From contig JAVDPC010000014.1 in assembly GCA_031296915.1 (NCBI GenBank), positions 62,001 through 126,000 on the forward strand: 64,000 nucleotides of DNA, in the 5' to 3' direction. A model generated the notes under the pieces. That model was given only the letters and a program-made list of their open reading frames with translations, was not told the origin of the DNA and did not search any database. This document shows, in pieces, positions 27,438 to 41,000 of the stretch (position 1 is its first letter; every line of letters begins with the position of its first letter). The translations under genes were made by a program, and so were the position numbers. The stretch comes from Cerasicoccus frondis (GTDB taxonomy: Bacteria > Verrucomicrobiota > Verrucomicrobiia > Opitutales > Cerasicoccaceae).

Positions 27438-29906
27438 ATGTATTTCCTCCTTCGCATGTCTTCGCAATTGGCGGGGCTGGCTATGTTGCTGGCCGGAACG
27501 GTTGCCCAGGCGGCCAGCATCAACGGCACGGTTCAGTCCGGGCCGTCGACTGATAACACGCCGATTGGCGGCGCCACCGTTACGCTGTGGGAGGCGACGA
27601 GCGCGGCGCCCGTCTTTCGCGGCTCCGACGTGACGGACGCCAGCGGCGGCTTTTCGATCGATTCGCCCATCGAGCAGACCAATGGCTCTTTTTACCTGAC
27701 GGCCAGTGTCGCGCCGCGTGTGAAGTTCATGACGATGCTGGGGCCAGAGTTGCCGGGCAGCGCCACGATCAACGAGCTCACCACTGTGGCCGGCGCTTAT
27801 GCGACGGCGCAGCTCTCCGAGGATGGCAAGGTGACCGGCGCGGCGCTTTGGCTGAGCATTGCCGCAGGGATGAGCGACAACTTGGTGGACACCTTGCTGG
27901 GCGATACGTCGGCTGTCATGTTGGCGGGGCCCAATGCGGACCAGACGAATTCCAAGCGCACGCTCCACTCGTTGGCCAATGTGATCGAGGCTTGTTATGA
28001 CGATCCGTCCGTTGCCCAGGAGTTTCTTCAATTGGCGACGCCGGAAGGGTTTGACGCCCCCTCGGACACGGCCGAAGCATTGATGCTCTTGGCGCAACGC
28101 CCTGCGACCAACGTGGCTGAGATCTATGCGCTGTCCCTGCTGGGCTCCGCGTTTCAGCCGGTGCTGAATGGAACGTTCGAGTCCTGGGTGATCGCCGTTA
28201 AGGTGAATCGGACGGGCAGTGATGATCCCCAATACTTTTTCGGCGGGCCGGCGAACGTTGGCTTCGATTCCAAGGGTTACGCCTGGATCGCGAATAACGT
28301 CGTGCAGGGCACGGGCAATTCGACGGATACGGTCATGGTGCTCAAGCCCAATGGCATGCCCTCGGACGGCTCCAATGATCGCCCGTCGTCGCCGATCTCC
28401 GGCAACGGCATTCGCGGCGTGGGTTGGGGCGTGTCGGTCGACAGCAAGGACCAGGTGTGGTACGGCAACTTTGGTTGGGGCGACACCAGCATTGACACCA
28501 ACTATCCGACGCAGGCGCGTGAAGGCAATGGCAGCGTGGTGACGCTGACGGCCACCGGGGAATTCCTTTCGCCGGAAGACGCTTTTTTCCAAGGTCCACT
28601 GCGCGTTCAGGCGATCGAGCCGGATGCGGATGACAACATCTGGATCGCGAGCCTGGGCAATGACAGTTTGTTCTTTTTCCCCAATGGCGATCCCTACCGC
28701 TCGAAGGCGATTTATCAGTATACCAACGCGGGCCCCTTTGGCATTGGCGTCATGCCAGATGGCGATGTGTGGATGACGAATTCCGGCGGCATTGCAGGCA
28801 AGTATGATGGCAGCGTGGCGAAGTTTACGCTCGATGATGACGGCGATCCCGAGCAGGTCTTTTTGAAGAAAATCGGCAACACGCTGAAGGTGGTGGCGTC
28901 AGACTCGTATGGCAACGGCTGGGTCGCCTCGCAGGGCAACAGCACGGTCTATGTTTTCGACCCGGATACGGAGACCCATCGTGAGCCGATTGGCGCCTAC
29001 ACGGGCATTGGCGGGCTCGACGGGCCGTGGGGCTTGTGCGTCGATGGCGATGACAATATCTGGATCGGCAACTTCGGCGCGCTCTTCCCGGGCAGGTTTA
29101 CGGGACGTCTGACCCAGCTTGCGGGCGCCAACCCGGACACCCGCCCCCCCGGTCTGGAGATGGGCGACGCGATGAGCCCGAATGCAGGTTTCCGCGTGGA
29201 GTCGGCGGGCGAGCCGGTTACGCTGCCGGACGACACGCCACTCTTCCCGAATGGCGATGAAGACAGCTTTAAGCCGCAGATGCGTTCGACCAGTGTGCAG
29301 ATCGACCGGGCGGGCAACTTGTGGACGTTTAACAACTGGAAGCCGCCGTTCCTGAACGACGTGACGAACAATCCTGGCGGAGATGGCATTCTGATTTTCC
29401 TCGGCTTGGCTCCGCCCCCCAGCAAATACGAAGGCGAGCTGACCAAGGACAGTGATGGCGACGGCTTAACCGATGAATTCGAAAACCAAGTCATTAACTA
29501 CAGCGACACCGACGCCTATGTGACGTATGCTGACGTGACGCCTGGTGGCGACTTTGACGAGGATGGGCTAATCGAGTCTGACGAGCAGGCCACGAGCGCC
29601 AGCCCTACGGCGCAAGACACCGATGGTGACCTCTTCACTGACAAAGACGAAGTTGACTTTGGCTCGGACCCGACGGACCCCGAGAGCTTGCCGATCGAAC
29701 AGGAAATCCTGGCCGCGGTGGAATACCGTTTTTCAACCGAAGTAGGTTACCTCTATCAGGTTCAGTACTCGGATGATCTAGTGGTATGGGAAGACCTTGG
29801 CTCCCCGGTTGTTGGCAACGGTGAAACGCAGAGCGTCTTCATCTCCCTCGAAGGTCGTGACAAGAATAGTGAGAACTACCGCCTGATTGTATCACTGGCT
29901 GAGTAG
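27438..29906 (+). CDS. Secreted beta-propeller protein with thrombospondin-3 repeats
   Basis: The 822-aa protein has a signal peptide ending near AAS at residue 29. A carboxypeptidase-regulatory-like beta-sandwich (about 30-90) comes first. Six or so propeller repeats follow from about 265 to 600, marked by recurring DDNIWIxxxG and GxAWIAN strings, as in SMP-30/NHL or virginiamycin-B-lyase-like propellers. Residues 665-765 contain thrombospondin type 3 calcium repeats (DSDGDGLTDEF, DTDGDLFTDKDE). The last 70 residues (EYRFSTEVGYLYQVQYS to YRLIVSLAE) are shared with the GH17 protein at 55605. That end module is probably a sorting or anchoring domain. Ligand or substrate is unknown. Confidence 0.85.
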   Translation: MYFLLRMSSQLAGLAMLLAGTVAQAASINGTVQSGPSTDNTPIGGATVTLWEATSAAPVFRGSDVTDASGGFSIDSPIEQTNGSFYLTASVAPRVKFMTMLGPELPGSATINELTTVAGAYATAQLSEDGKVTGAALWLSIAAGMSDNLVDTLLGDTSAVMLAGPNADQTNSKRTLHSLANVIEACYDDPSVAQEFLQLATPEGFDAPSDTAEALMLLAQRPATNVAEIYALSLLGSAFQPVLNGTFESWVIAVKVNRTGSDDPQYFFGGPANVGFDSKGYAWIANNVVQGTGNSTDTVMVLKPNGMPSDGSNDRPSSPISGNGIRGVGWGVSVDSKDQVWYGNFGWGDTSIDTNYPTQAREGNGSVVTLTATGEFLSPEDAFFQGPLRVQAIEPDADDNIWIASLGNDSLFFFPNGDPYRSKAIYQYTNAGPFGIGVMPDGDVWMTNSGGIAGKYDGSVAKFTLDDDGDPEQVFLKKIGNTLKVVASDSYGNGWVASQGNSTVYVFDPDTETHREPIGAYTGIGGLDGPWGLCVDGDDNIWIGNFGALFPGRFTGRLTQLAGANPDTRPPGLEMGDAMSPNAGFRVESAGEPVTLPDDTPLFPNGDEDSFKPQMRSTSVQIDRAGNLWTFNNWKPPFLNDVTNNPGGDGILIFLGLAPPPSKYEGELTKDSDGDGLTDEFENQVINYSDTDAYVTYADVTPGGDFDEDGLIESDEQATSASPTAQDTDGDLFTDKDEVDFGSDPTDPESLPIEQEILAAVEYRFSTEVGYLYQVQYSDDLVVWEDLGSPVVGNGETQSVFISLEGRDKNSENYRLIVSLAE

Positions 29907-30290
29907 GTTGATAGCTCGCTAAGCGGATGTTGAACATCGGCCAAGCGGCAGCGCATTTTACTCCTTGCGCCAACGGGACTACGCAAGATGTCGTTTTGCG
30001 CAATCCCGTTGGGATAGGCAATAAAACCAATGCGTCATCCCAGGGTAGGCATTCAGCCGCTTTGCGGCCTCACGCCAACCCTGGGCTATTGATGCGCAGC
30101 CCCGTTGGGGCAAAGTTGACTGAAAGCTGAATGTCCGCCATTTCTCGCGATTGTATCTTGGGCGTCGTTCTACCGTAGCTCACACCGTAGGTCTATTGTT
30201 ACGAAAAGACTGGTTGATTTTCAGAAAACGTAACACGGATGAAGTGCTTCTTTAAGAGGCCGTTCATGTTCCTAGTGTATCATATCGCAC
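29907..30290. other. Intergenic region dominated by repeat family B
   Basis: It carries the second copy of the 170-bp block and then about 150 bases without recognisable content before the next operon. Promoter elements for that operon should lie in 30140-30290, but none is convincing. Confidence 0.6.
29964..30133. repeat. Interspersed ~170-bp repeat (family B), copy 2
   Basis: It is nearly identical to 7997-8169 in the same orientation, from TTGCGCCAACGGGACTACGC to GCAGCCCCGTTGGGGCAA and the following GAATGTCC. Differences include several substitutions and a small length change at about 30034. Confidence 0.9.
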
Positions 30291-31979
30291 ATGAAACTTC
30301 ATGTGTCTGGCTTACTTCATTCGGCGCGCAATTTGGCTATAATTGCGAGTTGTCTGCTTGCGATTTCTTCTCTTACGGCTGACTCCATTTACTCCGTAAC
30401 TGGTACGGAGGTCACCCAGGAGATCGCACTCAATGCAGGGTGGAACGCCGTTTACTTAGAGGTTGATCCTGAAGGCGCGGCGCCTGCTGAAGTGTTCGCC
30501 AATGCGGACATCGAAGCCGTGTGGTTCGGGAAATCCAGTTCGACGGATGCAGAATTTATTTCGAGCCCTAATGAAGCATCCTTCAGTTCGGATGGCTGGT
30601 ATTTTTACCTCGCTGATCCGGACACTACCGCGCTGAGCACCTTGAGCAGCATCTATGGCGGTCGGTGCTATTTAATCAAGGCAACGGTTGACACCACGAT
30701 TTCAATCAGTGGCGAGCCGATCTATCGCCGGACGCCTTGGGAGAGCCAGACCTATAAGCTCACGGGCTTCCATGTCGATCCTGCTACGGCCATAACTTTT
30801 CAGGATTTCCTCAACTTGGATGCCGACGCGGCTGCCGATTTGTTGGTGTATCAAATGGATGCCGACGGCGACTGGAATCTGGTTGCAGCGCCGCAGAACG
30901 AACTCGTGCAGAGCGGCGTCGCTTACTGGGTTTATAATGATGGAACGATTTACGACACGGGGCCCTGGACTTTGTATTCACTGGGGCTTGATGGCATTGA
31001 TTTTGGCGCTTCTTCGGGGACTTCCTCGCTGAGTGTCATGAATAATTCCCGATACGATCTCACAGACTTAACTTTGTCCATGGGAGCAGATATGCCGCTG
31101 ACCTACTATGTGGGGTTGAATGCCGCGACTGCTGATTCCGTGTGGGAGGATGTTGCGGGTTATACTGAAGACATTGGCGTCGACGAGCAGCAAACGATCA
31201 TTCTCGGCATTGTGCGTTCGGCTGGCGAAGCTGGGAGTGAGGACATACTAACCATTTCAGGCGGAGGCATGCGCGTGCATGTCCGCGTGAGTACGGATGA
31301 TGCCCTGACTGATACCGGTCTGTGGTATGGCTCGGTGATTCTCGACGCCGTCAGCTATGTGAATGATGTTGCCCCTACTGCGGTTCCTATCGCCACGGAA
31401 AGTGAGTTTACGTTCAACGTTATCTTGCATGTTTCAGCTGATGGTGCGGTCCGTCTACTCAAAGAGGCGTACCTGGTGGGTGAAACCAATGATAATAGCG
31501 ACGTGCAGCCAGTGCTTGTCGCCAATGACGAATTGCTCGCGGATTATGATGGACTGTGGTATCGCGACGGCAGTTCGTATGGGGCGCGCTTCAGCGCGAT
31601 GACCTATGGCTTCGATGAGGATGCGTTGATGCTGACTGGCTCTTTGGAGACGACACTCAACGGTTCGCTGACGATCGATAAGACGCAGCGAACACATCCA
31701 TTCTATCATCAGCACCACCCCAAGCATGATAACCTCGACAGCGATGGCGTAGCGCTGACCGATAACGCGAACTATCCCGAATACAAACTGGAGGTCTGGG
31801 ACATTGAGCGTGCGTTTACCTTTGTTTTTGCCGATAGCGTTGCGCCCTCCCCGGATGAAGGTTTGGGCGTTCTTTCCGGAACCTACACCGAAGTCATGAC
31901 TGGAGCCTATAAGGATCCCGTTAGCATCTCTGGTTCCTTCAGACTGGAACACATCTCCGGACTGGAACTCGTCCAATAG
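30291..31979 (+). CDS. Secreted hypothetical protein, first gene of the giant-protein operon
   Basis: The protein has 562 residues and a signal peptide ending near residue 31 (SLTADS). The mature part is acidic and rich in beta-forming residues, without Cys pairs. The N-terminal part has an LNAGWNAVYLEVDP segment, and a tail holds a His-rich patch (PFYHQHHPKHDN) near 465-476. The patch could bind a metal. It precedes the 3045-aa gene by 38 bases in the same direction. No family is recognised. It may be a partner or surface cofactor of the giant protein, based on gene order alone. Confidence 0.8.
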   Translation: MKLHVSGLLHSARNLAIIASCLLAISSLTADSIYSVTGTEVTQEIALNAGWNAVYLEVDPEGAAPAEVFANADIEAVWFGKSSSTDAEFISSPNEASFSSDGWYFYLADPDTTALSTLSSIYGGRCYLIKATVDTTISISGEPIYRRTPWESQTYKLTGFHVDPATAITFQDFLNLDADAAADLLVYQMDADGDWNLVAAPQNELVQSGVAYWVYNDGTIYDTGPWTLYSLGLDGIDFGASSGTSSLSVMNNSRYDLTDLTLSMGADMPLTYYVGLNAATADSVWEDVAGYTEDIGVDEQQTIILGIVRSAGEAGSEDILTISGGGMRVHVRVSTDDALTDTGLWYGSVILDAVSYVNDVAPTAVPIATESEFTFNVILHVSADGAVRLLKEAYLVGETNDNSDVQPVLVANDELLADYDGLWYRDGSSYGARFSAMTYGFDEDALMLTGSLETTLNGSLTIDKTQRTHPFYHQHHPKHDNLDSDGVALTDNANYPEYKLEVWDIERAFTFVFADSVAPSPDEGLGVLSGTYTEVMTGAYKDPVSISGSFRLEHISGLELVQ

Positions 31980-32017
31980 GACGTTGCCTGTAACTATTTG
32001 AACTTGCTGTAAATACC

Positions 32018-35000
32018 ATGTGCCAAAACCGTTCCTTGCTGACGATTTTGCTGTTCCTAGCTACTCAGGTGTGCCTGCGCGCAGAGTTGTTGGACACCGC
32101 AATGTCATTCAAACTCGATGGGTCTGCCTCTGAGTTTATCCTCGCCACGACATCTGATGAAGAGGGCAACTTGTATGTTGCCGGTGCGACGACATCGCCG
32201 GACTTGAAGTCCACGCTCTACCAAAGCAGCGATGTCGCCGCTGGGGCTAGCGCGATCACAACGCCTGTTGAGCAGGTGGCGGAAAACATCGTTTCGACTT
32301 CGGCTTACGGCGAGACGGATATCTTTGTCATCAAGTATGACTATGAGGGGCAGGTGGTTTGGACCGCAACTGCTGGTGGACCCGGACAGGATGCCGCGAC
32401 GGGCATTGTGGTGGATACGAGCGGAAACGTGTATGTTTCTGGATACATAGAAGGCGACGCCATCTTTGGCGGTGAGACGATCAAGGCCAATGACAATTCG
32501 AGTGGCCTTGGTTCCGATGCGCGCAACATTTTCTTGGCCACCATCGACTCCAGTGGCAACTGGGGTGAGGTCAATCCGATACCACTGAGCGCCACGGTGG
32601 AGTCCAATGGTTCTGCGGTTAGCGGAAAGACGTTGTCCGGTATCCGCATCACTACAGGGCGTATGGGCGGCGGTTTGCGCGAAGGTAACACAGTTGGCGA
32701 TAGTCTGGCCAGTGTGGCTCAGACCCTGAACGATTCAGGCGGCATCACGGTTTATATCAAGGGAGAAGTCGACACTTCAGACCTTGCTGGCGCCGTGCCT
32801 AGTTCGGGGGAGTGGGACTACTATCTCGGCTTGGATGGCGGCAGCGAAGATTACTTCCTTTGCTCGGTTGATTCCGACGCAAGCCAGACTGACAATAGCG
32901 GGACATGGGCATTTGTCATCAAAGCCACTTATTCAACCATCTCGGCTTCCGGTAACCCGGAGTGGTCTTGGGACTGGTTGAAGCCGGTGAGTACGGTTCG
33001 TAATGCCGATGGGTTTTCCACCATCACGCAGATCGAAACGAGCCCGGACCCGGGAGACAATAAAGTTTATGTCTGCGGTTACTGGTCAGGAGACCTGACT
33101 GCAGGTAGCGCCTTTGATTCTGGGGCCGAGGAAGATGGCTTTGTCATGGCGATGAAAAACTCGGGCGCCAGTTCCTGGGTGGCGACGGTGTCCGGCTATG
33201 CGACAGTCAATGCTCTGGCGATCGAGCCAGATCTCTACGACGGGACCAGCGTTGTCATTGCGGGCAATCTCTACGACGGGGAGACGGCGAAATTTAATTA
33301 CAATACCAGCTTCACTTCGACCAGCGTCAGCGCCAGCTCCGCTACATCCAATGGCTTCCTGGCGCTGCTCAATCCCAATGGCAAGTTCGTCTGGGCGGAA
33401 GCAACCGGGGGCACTGGAGAGGATACCGCCACGCACCTTGTGCGACGCTTCCAGGGGGACTACTTTCTCGCGGGCAGTTATACGGGCGATGTTACCCTGA
33501 GTTCGAGTAATATCGCCCTCAAGGGAGACCAGTCTGCCCCCACGGTGCAGGCGGCTTACCTGGCCAGCTTCGACATTTCGACCACCGGCAGCACCTGTAA
33601 CTGGGTGGAGGACACTCGTAGTTCCGGGGGAAGTGAAGTCTATTCCGCGATGCTCTCTCTCAACCGTTTGCAGTCAGCTTACTGGAGCGTCGCTAACGGA
33701 ACGGTGCTGAATCTGGATACTGGCGGCGCTGGCCTCAAAGGAACCTATTACCTCAATGAACTTTCGGGCTACGAAGAGATTACCTCCTTCGAAGTGAAGG
33801 GCGAGATCAAGGGCGCTATTGGTGTGTATGGCACTGCCTACGAGTATCCCTATGGTTCTCACGATGATATTCACCAGGGAATCTACGGGTTTGAGACCAG
33901 CGAGAGCACCCATGTTCACGGCCATGGCTGGGCGGAACCTGGCTTTATTGACTTGGAGGGATTCAGCATGGCCATTCATTATGCGTATGGCTTTGATTAC
34001 GGCAATAACTGGAAAGAACCCAGCATTTACTGCGCGTCGATCTGGTCGGGACAAGGCGCCTTTGAGCTGGGAGAAGTGCCCACTGTAACCGATAAAAATT
34101 CAAAATTATACAGAATACAATCGGGCGATATGACCGTGGGTTGGACCGCAATCCCCGTTGATAGCGGGGTAGTGGCGGACGGATCGACCGTCAAAATGCA
34201 ATTTTATAACCAGAACCCGCAGGTAAGTTACACGAAAGCTTTTCATGCCGGGCAAGCTCAGCCGATTAAGTTTATTTCTTTGGCGCGTGCGAGTTGGTAT
34301 GCGGATAATTTTCAGGCCCGCATCAATGGAGTGGTCTACGATTTTAATAATGATCGCTATACCAGCGGCACAGATAACCATACGAGCAAGCAGTTTAATT
34401 TCACCCTGCCGGAGTGGCCGCTTTACAATACGCCCTTTACCGGGACGATCGAGATGGAGCGTATCGACGGCCCAATCGATTTCGATTGGGTGGACAACTC
34501 ACCTGTCTCACGTGACGTCGGTTACAGCGTAGTTTGGACTGGTTGGATCGTGGCGCCCAATTCTGGCACATACACCGTCAGGATGCCTTATGGCAGATAC
34601 GTGAAGGTCACCATCAACAACAAGACTTTCTTCAAATATGATGATGATGGCAGTAGCAGCATCGCGCTGCGTTCCCTCACTGAAGGGGTGGCGTATCCCA
34701 TTACGGTCGAGTATCATCCCTACGACGAACTGAATCAGTATACGACGCCAGATTTGTGGTGGGAGCGGTCGGGCGGTTCACCTTCCTACGAGACGGTCGG
34801 CGCCAAATATCTCTACCCCTACGAGCCGGATTTGACGGTCATTAACGCCAAAGATTTCCCTTTGACTAGCCGTGGGCTTTCATTGCTTCAGGATGCAGTG
34901 GATCAGGCGGGCGTGGTCACCTTCGCGATCAAGGCGGATACGGGTGAAGGCCAGACAGAGTTCCTCGATTGGCGCGAGTATGTGGTCGGCGATGAGCTCG

Positions 35001-38000
35001 AACCGGTGAGCGGCGCGATCATTAGCTCTTCGTCCACTGCCACGTATTACCCCGACTTGAGTGATTACGGCAGTAACCTTCCGGTTTACACGGATCCAAC
35101 GACTTTCAACGCCTACGCGGCGGGGGAAATCCGGGTGCGCATGTTGTGTGCTGAACCGACTTCGGATTCGTCGATCTCTCTCTACAAGCAGGGTTATGCC
35201 ATCGCGATCCGCTGGCCTACCGTGGAGGAGGGACTCATCGAATATCTTTATGGAGATTTAATTCCAAATGTTGTTCTGAATCGGGGCGACAGCGATAAGG
35301 TCTTCCAAAAACTTCAGTACACTGAAAGCAATACGATCAATGAAGACTATTCGTTGATTACCACCGAAGCTGGCTACAGCACCCTGTTGTTTCTGGACGA
35401 TGGCGCCGACGTTACCTCTGTCATCCCTGACTTTGTGGTTATACGCGCGGTCAATTGGGAAGACCATGTGACGACGGATGCCGCATTGATTGGAGAAACA
35501 ATTCCCATCCCCGCTGAAGCGGTACAGGAAACTGTGGATGGAGATCCCCGCACTGGTTACGTCATGCGGGAGCTGGCGCGGGTGGATGCGAATTCGAATG
35601 TTTACGACCGCGATGCGTATCTAGGCCAAATCATCCCAGTGAATTTAGAAGAGTTTGTTGTAGATACGACTGTCCAAAACGAGCTCATTGAGAAAGAGGA
35701 AGATGATCTCGAGGTCGCCTGGTTTACGCAACATGCGGACAGCACGGGCACGATTCTGTGGCCCTATGAAGTCATTCATTACACAGTCTCTTGGCCCAGT
35801 GACTACGGTCGAATTGTCATCGCGAGCGAAGAAGGCTCAGAGGGTATGGACGCCGCTGGCGTTTACCAAGAGTCCTTCACGGAAAACGAGACTAGCATCA
35901 GCATTTACAGCCAGCCGGATAAGAAGCTCATGGGATATAACCCCAACGAGGAGCATGCAGTCCTTCTCCCTGGGCAGCGGACGGGAGCGACGACAGCCTA
36001 TGCGCTACGCAACGATCTGAACAACAAACCCAGTGGCACAACGACCTCCGATACGTTTGTGCTCGTGCGCTTCTTCGACGAAACCGAGCAGCTTTGGGAC
36101 TACCGCATCTATGAGGTGCTGCAAACTGACAGTAACTACCCGTCCTTTGACGTTTCCGACGGTACGGCGGGCAGCGCGGTTTACGCGCCCTTTCCGCTCT
36201 TGCGCAGCGCATTTTACTCGACGCAGACGATTGGTTACGGCGATCCGTATTGGTTGGACCGGACCGGGCAGGTGTGGGCAGTGAGCGCAGGCGCCATGAC
36301 CGCGCAGTATTATTACAAGCTCTATGATGGGTTCTGGTATGACGCTGATGGAGATGGCGTGCAGGACAGCGACACGGACGTCCCCTGGCTCACCGGCGGG
36401 TATAGCTCCACGACCCCGATCAGCATCTACTACAACATCGAATGGCCGGGAGATATTGCGACCATGAATGTTGGCGATACGGTCGCCTATGAACGAGCCG
36501 GAGGCCTCCCAGGAATTTACAATATGCTTTCGGCGGAAATTATTTACGACAGCCGGGACGTCGACTCCAACGGAGACAACCAGTCGAGCAGCGCGACTAC
36601 AACCAAGGCCACGCTGCCGTCAGCCCGCATCTATGATATGGTGAGCCCGCGTCGGTATATGGCCCCTGATTTGCATGGCTTTGGTCTGGGCACGTCTCTG
36701 CAACTGCTGGATGCTGATGATGCTTTGGTCATCGAGTTGGAGGCGATCCTAACCACGGACAACCTCTATGAGTTTGAGGATCTTTCTCCCGATCTCGTTT
36801 CTCGATTTTACTACGACCCGACCGAGGACGATTTCGTCTTCAAGGGGCTGGCGCCAGACAATTCCGCCAGTGGCGATCCCGTCATGTTGCCGAACGTGAT
36901 GACGGCCGCCGAGGCCGCCGAAATCAAGTTGCTTGACGATGCGGACGGAGTCGAAAGCGCGGAATCCACCGATTGGGATCTGATCATTGAGAATCTCTAC
37001 CTGCTGACTCGGAATCCGCAGCAAGTCCGTGAGATTAACAGTTCGGCTAACGCATTTACTGGCGAAACTGAATACGGCTACGGCGTCGTTTCGAGCGACA
37101 TTCTTATTGGCCTGACCGAAAGTGATGATCCCGATGAAGTCGGTTACCAGCACATTGCGAGCATCGGTGGTGGGGGACTGACGACCGCCTTCTCATCGGG
37201 TGAGGGTTACATTGCCATCGCTGAAAATAATGACGAGTCGCTGACGGATCCTGTCAACGTGCACCTGATCAAAGTTGTGGATTCCGGTGTCGTGGGGCAG
37301 TTAGTGAATTTCGAAAATGAAAACCTGTTGGCGGAAAGTTGCTACGTGCGCCACCGTAGTGATTTCGGTGGGCGCGCTGATGAGCTTTATTTTGAATGGT
37401 GGTGGCAGGAATACGCTTCCGAAAATAATGCCGCAGGCAAAAGCCATCCCGCCATAGTGGTAGGCGATGATGCTGGCCCTGGTGGTACTTGGCTGAAAAT
37501 CGCCGAAGGCTATGGGCTCAACCGATTGGCGATCGAAAGCGGCACTGAAGTGCTCAGTGACGGCTGGCTGCTGGTGCGTTACAATGGCCTGGAGACGGAT
37601 GCCATTTCAGTTGATGATTGGTTTGGCTATGCCGGAGACGCCCAAGGAACGACGAGTGACCCTTACCCGCATTTTCTGAAAGGCTGGGTAAAGCGTGTGC
37701 TGGAAAACATTAACCCATTCGAGCAACGCTTCAGCGATTTCCACAGTAGCGAAACGGAAACTTACGTTAGCATGATTGAGCAGGCGGGGTCGCCTTACGT
37801 AGGGGACATCGCGCTCAATGGCAGTGATGTGGATTACCTGAACAGCATCGGACTCATTGCACTCTATCGCACGGTTCACAATCGTGCGCTCAAACTGAGT
37901 CTTGAAGCCAACCCGGCGCTCAGTACTTCGGGTGTGCGTGACCAACTCTTATTTGCTGCAACTCGGACAGCCGACTTATACATGCTGTTGGCTAATGAAG

Positions 38001-41000
38001 CTTACGCAGATGCTCAGGACCCGACCATTGGTTATACGACTTCATCCGACGCGGGCTACTTGGCGCCGACCTACTTTGCCTTCGAGGGATTGGCTGCCGT
38101 TCCCGATTTGTTGGCGGAGGAGCTTATTCTATTGCGTGGTCGCGATCTAAGTGGTTTCCCGGCTTTCCCGCTCTACAACCGCTTACCGTGGAATTATAAC
38201 ACCGACGGTGAAGCCATCTACAACACAGCTTACGCGATCACGGATGCTGACCCGGACGGGCTTATTAATGAATATGATGCGAAGGTCATGTTTCCTATGG
38301 GGCATGGAGATGCTTGGGGACATTACTTGACGGCGCTCAAGGAATACTACGGCCTCTTGCGTCATCCGGAGTATGACTGGCAGGCGCACACGGAGGGCAC
38401 GACCATTGCAGGAACCTCAGTCGAGGTGGATTATTTATCGGAGAAGAAATTTGCCGCTGCTGCCCTTGGTCTCGCCCGGACGGGACTGGAGGTGATGCAA
38501 CTTGAGTACCGTGACCGTTACACCGGTAACCCGAGCGGTCAGTGGCAGGGCTATAAGGACACGGATACGGAACGCGCTTGGGGCGTTGACGAGTGGGGGC
38601 GACGCACTGCTCAGGGAGCGTTGGCTAACTGGGTGGTGGGTAATGCAATTCTACCGGAGGAAGACACGGAAGATACCGATTTGCTGGCCAAGGTTGACCG
38701 CACCACGGTGGACGAGTTGTATGCCCTATCGAGTGTGGTAACAGAGTTGGAGAGAACCATTGCCCGTTATGACCGCGGTCTGAATCCGTTGGGTATTGAT
38801 TCGCGGGCAACGCCCTTCGATATCGATCCGGCGCTCTTTAATGATACGGGAAATCCCCGTAGCCATTTTGAGCAAATCTATGATCGTGCACTCGATGCTT
38901 CCGCGAATGCACTGCAAGTCTTCGATTTTGCCAACGAGCAGACTCAGCGCATTCGTCAGGGGACGCTTGATGCGGCTGATTTCGCCCTGCAGGTCGAGCA
39001 ACAGGAAATGGATTACCGCAGTCGCCTGATCGAGGTTTTTGGTTACCCATACACGGGGGATATTGGCATCGGTAAAACCTATCCGCTTAATTATAATGGA
39101 CCCGATTTGTATCACTTCATGTATGTTGACGCGAACTCCGTCTCGGAAGCGGATTTGCCCGAGTCCGAGATGGATACTGTTGTGGCGACATTTAACGCCT
39201 TTAAAGATGAAGCGACGAGCGATGGGAGTCGTCTCTACAATTTTCTATTCGAAACAGATGCAGACAGCAGCACTGCTACAGGCTATATTGGTGTTGGAGA
39301 GGACGCCACGTTTGATGTAGAGTATCCCTATGTGGCGACAGCAGACTATTCTGCGATTGCACCTGAGTCTTGGGGCTCGCGGCGTGCGCCTGGCGAGCTG
39401 CAGCTCATCTTGATTGAAGCGCTCCGCCTACAGACGTTGGTAAGGGAAGCACAGGCCAAACATTGGGCGATCATACAGAAAGCAGAAGATCAGGTCGAGG
39501 TGCTGGAAAGTCTGTACAATGTGCGGGCAGAACAGATTGCCCTCTATGAAGAATTTAGCGATGAGTACTCCGATCTATCAAAAAAGCTTGCCGATCAACG
39601 TAGTAATGCCGCGATGCTCTCGCGGTCTGGCGATGCCATCTATCGCGGATTGAAAGTGTCTGCGGAATTCGTGCCAACGTCTGCTCATGTTGATGGCGGG
39701 GATATCCTTGCTCCGTTTAGGGGAGGGTACATGGCTGCTATCTCAGGCATTGCCGAAGCAGGCTTATACTTCAGTGCAGGAATTCAAGAAAACCTTGCAT
39801 GGCAAACCGAACATGAACGTAACGTCCTGTCTTATAATACGAAGTATGATATCGATCAAGTAGGATATAAATACGAGATCCAGAAGCAGCTGGCGGTGAT
39901 TGAAGGGTTGTTGCGTGATGAGACAGCAGCGCGCTACGAAGTGTATCAGAATGTTTTGGCGGTCACCACGAAACTGGCTGAGTTCGAAGCCACTTTGGCG
40001 GAGGGGCAGCGCTTGCTCGAAGAGCGTGCGCTCATTCGTCGTCAGGCAGCGGGCACGACTCAAGAAGCGCGTTACCAGGACATGACCTTCCGCATCTTCC
40101 GCAACGACGCCCTGCAGAAGTATCGCGCCGCTTTCGATATGGCGGCTCGTTACACGTATCTGGCTGCCCGGGCGTTTGACTACGAGACCACGCTGTTGGC
40201 CGACGACAGCAACGCGGGTTGGAGGTTCTACGACAACATCATTCGCCAGCGTACCTTGGGGGAGTTCAGCCAGAGCGGAGATCCAATCGCCGGTAGCGAA
40301 GGGCTATCAGAGCCGCTCGCCGACATGGACATTCTCTTCTCCAATGTGCGCACGAGCTACGGCATCAACAACCCGCAAGTGGAAACCAATCGTTTCTCAC
40401 TGCGCAAGGAGGCCTTCCGCATCAAGAGCACCGCCGACAGCGATGATGCCTGGCGTGACACCTTGATGGCCTCGTATGTTTCCAATGTCTGGGACCTGCC
40501 GGAGTATCGACGCTACTGCAGCCCCAGTCGTTCCGAAAGCAGTGGACCGCTGCCAGCGTTGGTGATCACCTTCAGCACCGCGATTGCTTCCGGGAAAAAC
40601 TTCTTTGGCTGGCCGCTCGGAGGTGGAGACAGTTACTTTGATTCCTCTCGCTACTCCACGCGCGTGTCGTCACTGGGCGTTTGGTTCGAGAACTATGATG
40701 GCAACGAGTTGACGCTGACTCCGCGGGTTTACCTGCTCCCGGTGGGCATCGATATCATCCGTGCGCCTTCGAGTGAGGAGACTCGCGAATTTATCGTCTA
40801 TGATCAGGCAATTCCCACGCCCGAGACGAGTATCGGTAATTATGATACCGATGATGACTGGATACCGTCCATCGACACCGTGACGGAAGGCTGGGACACG
40901 TTGCGACGCTACACCCGCTTCCGCGCCTACCACGACGATGGCTTCGACCAGTCGGAAATGACCAGCGATACGCGGTTGATTGGCCGGTCGGTTTGGAACA

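Noticed and set aside
27372..28592. 406-aa open frame opposite the propeller protein
   Set aside because: Antisense to a signal-peptide-bearing protein with clear repeats; no support of its own.
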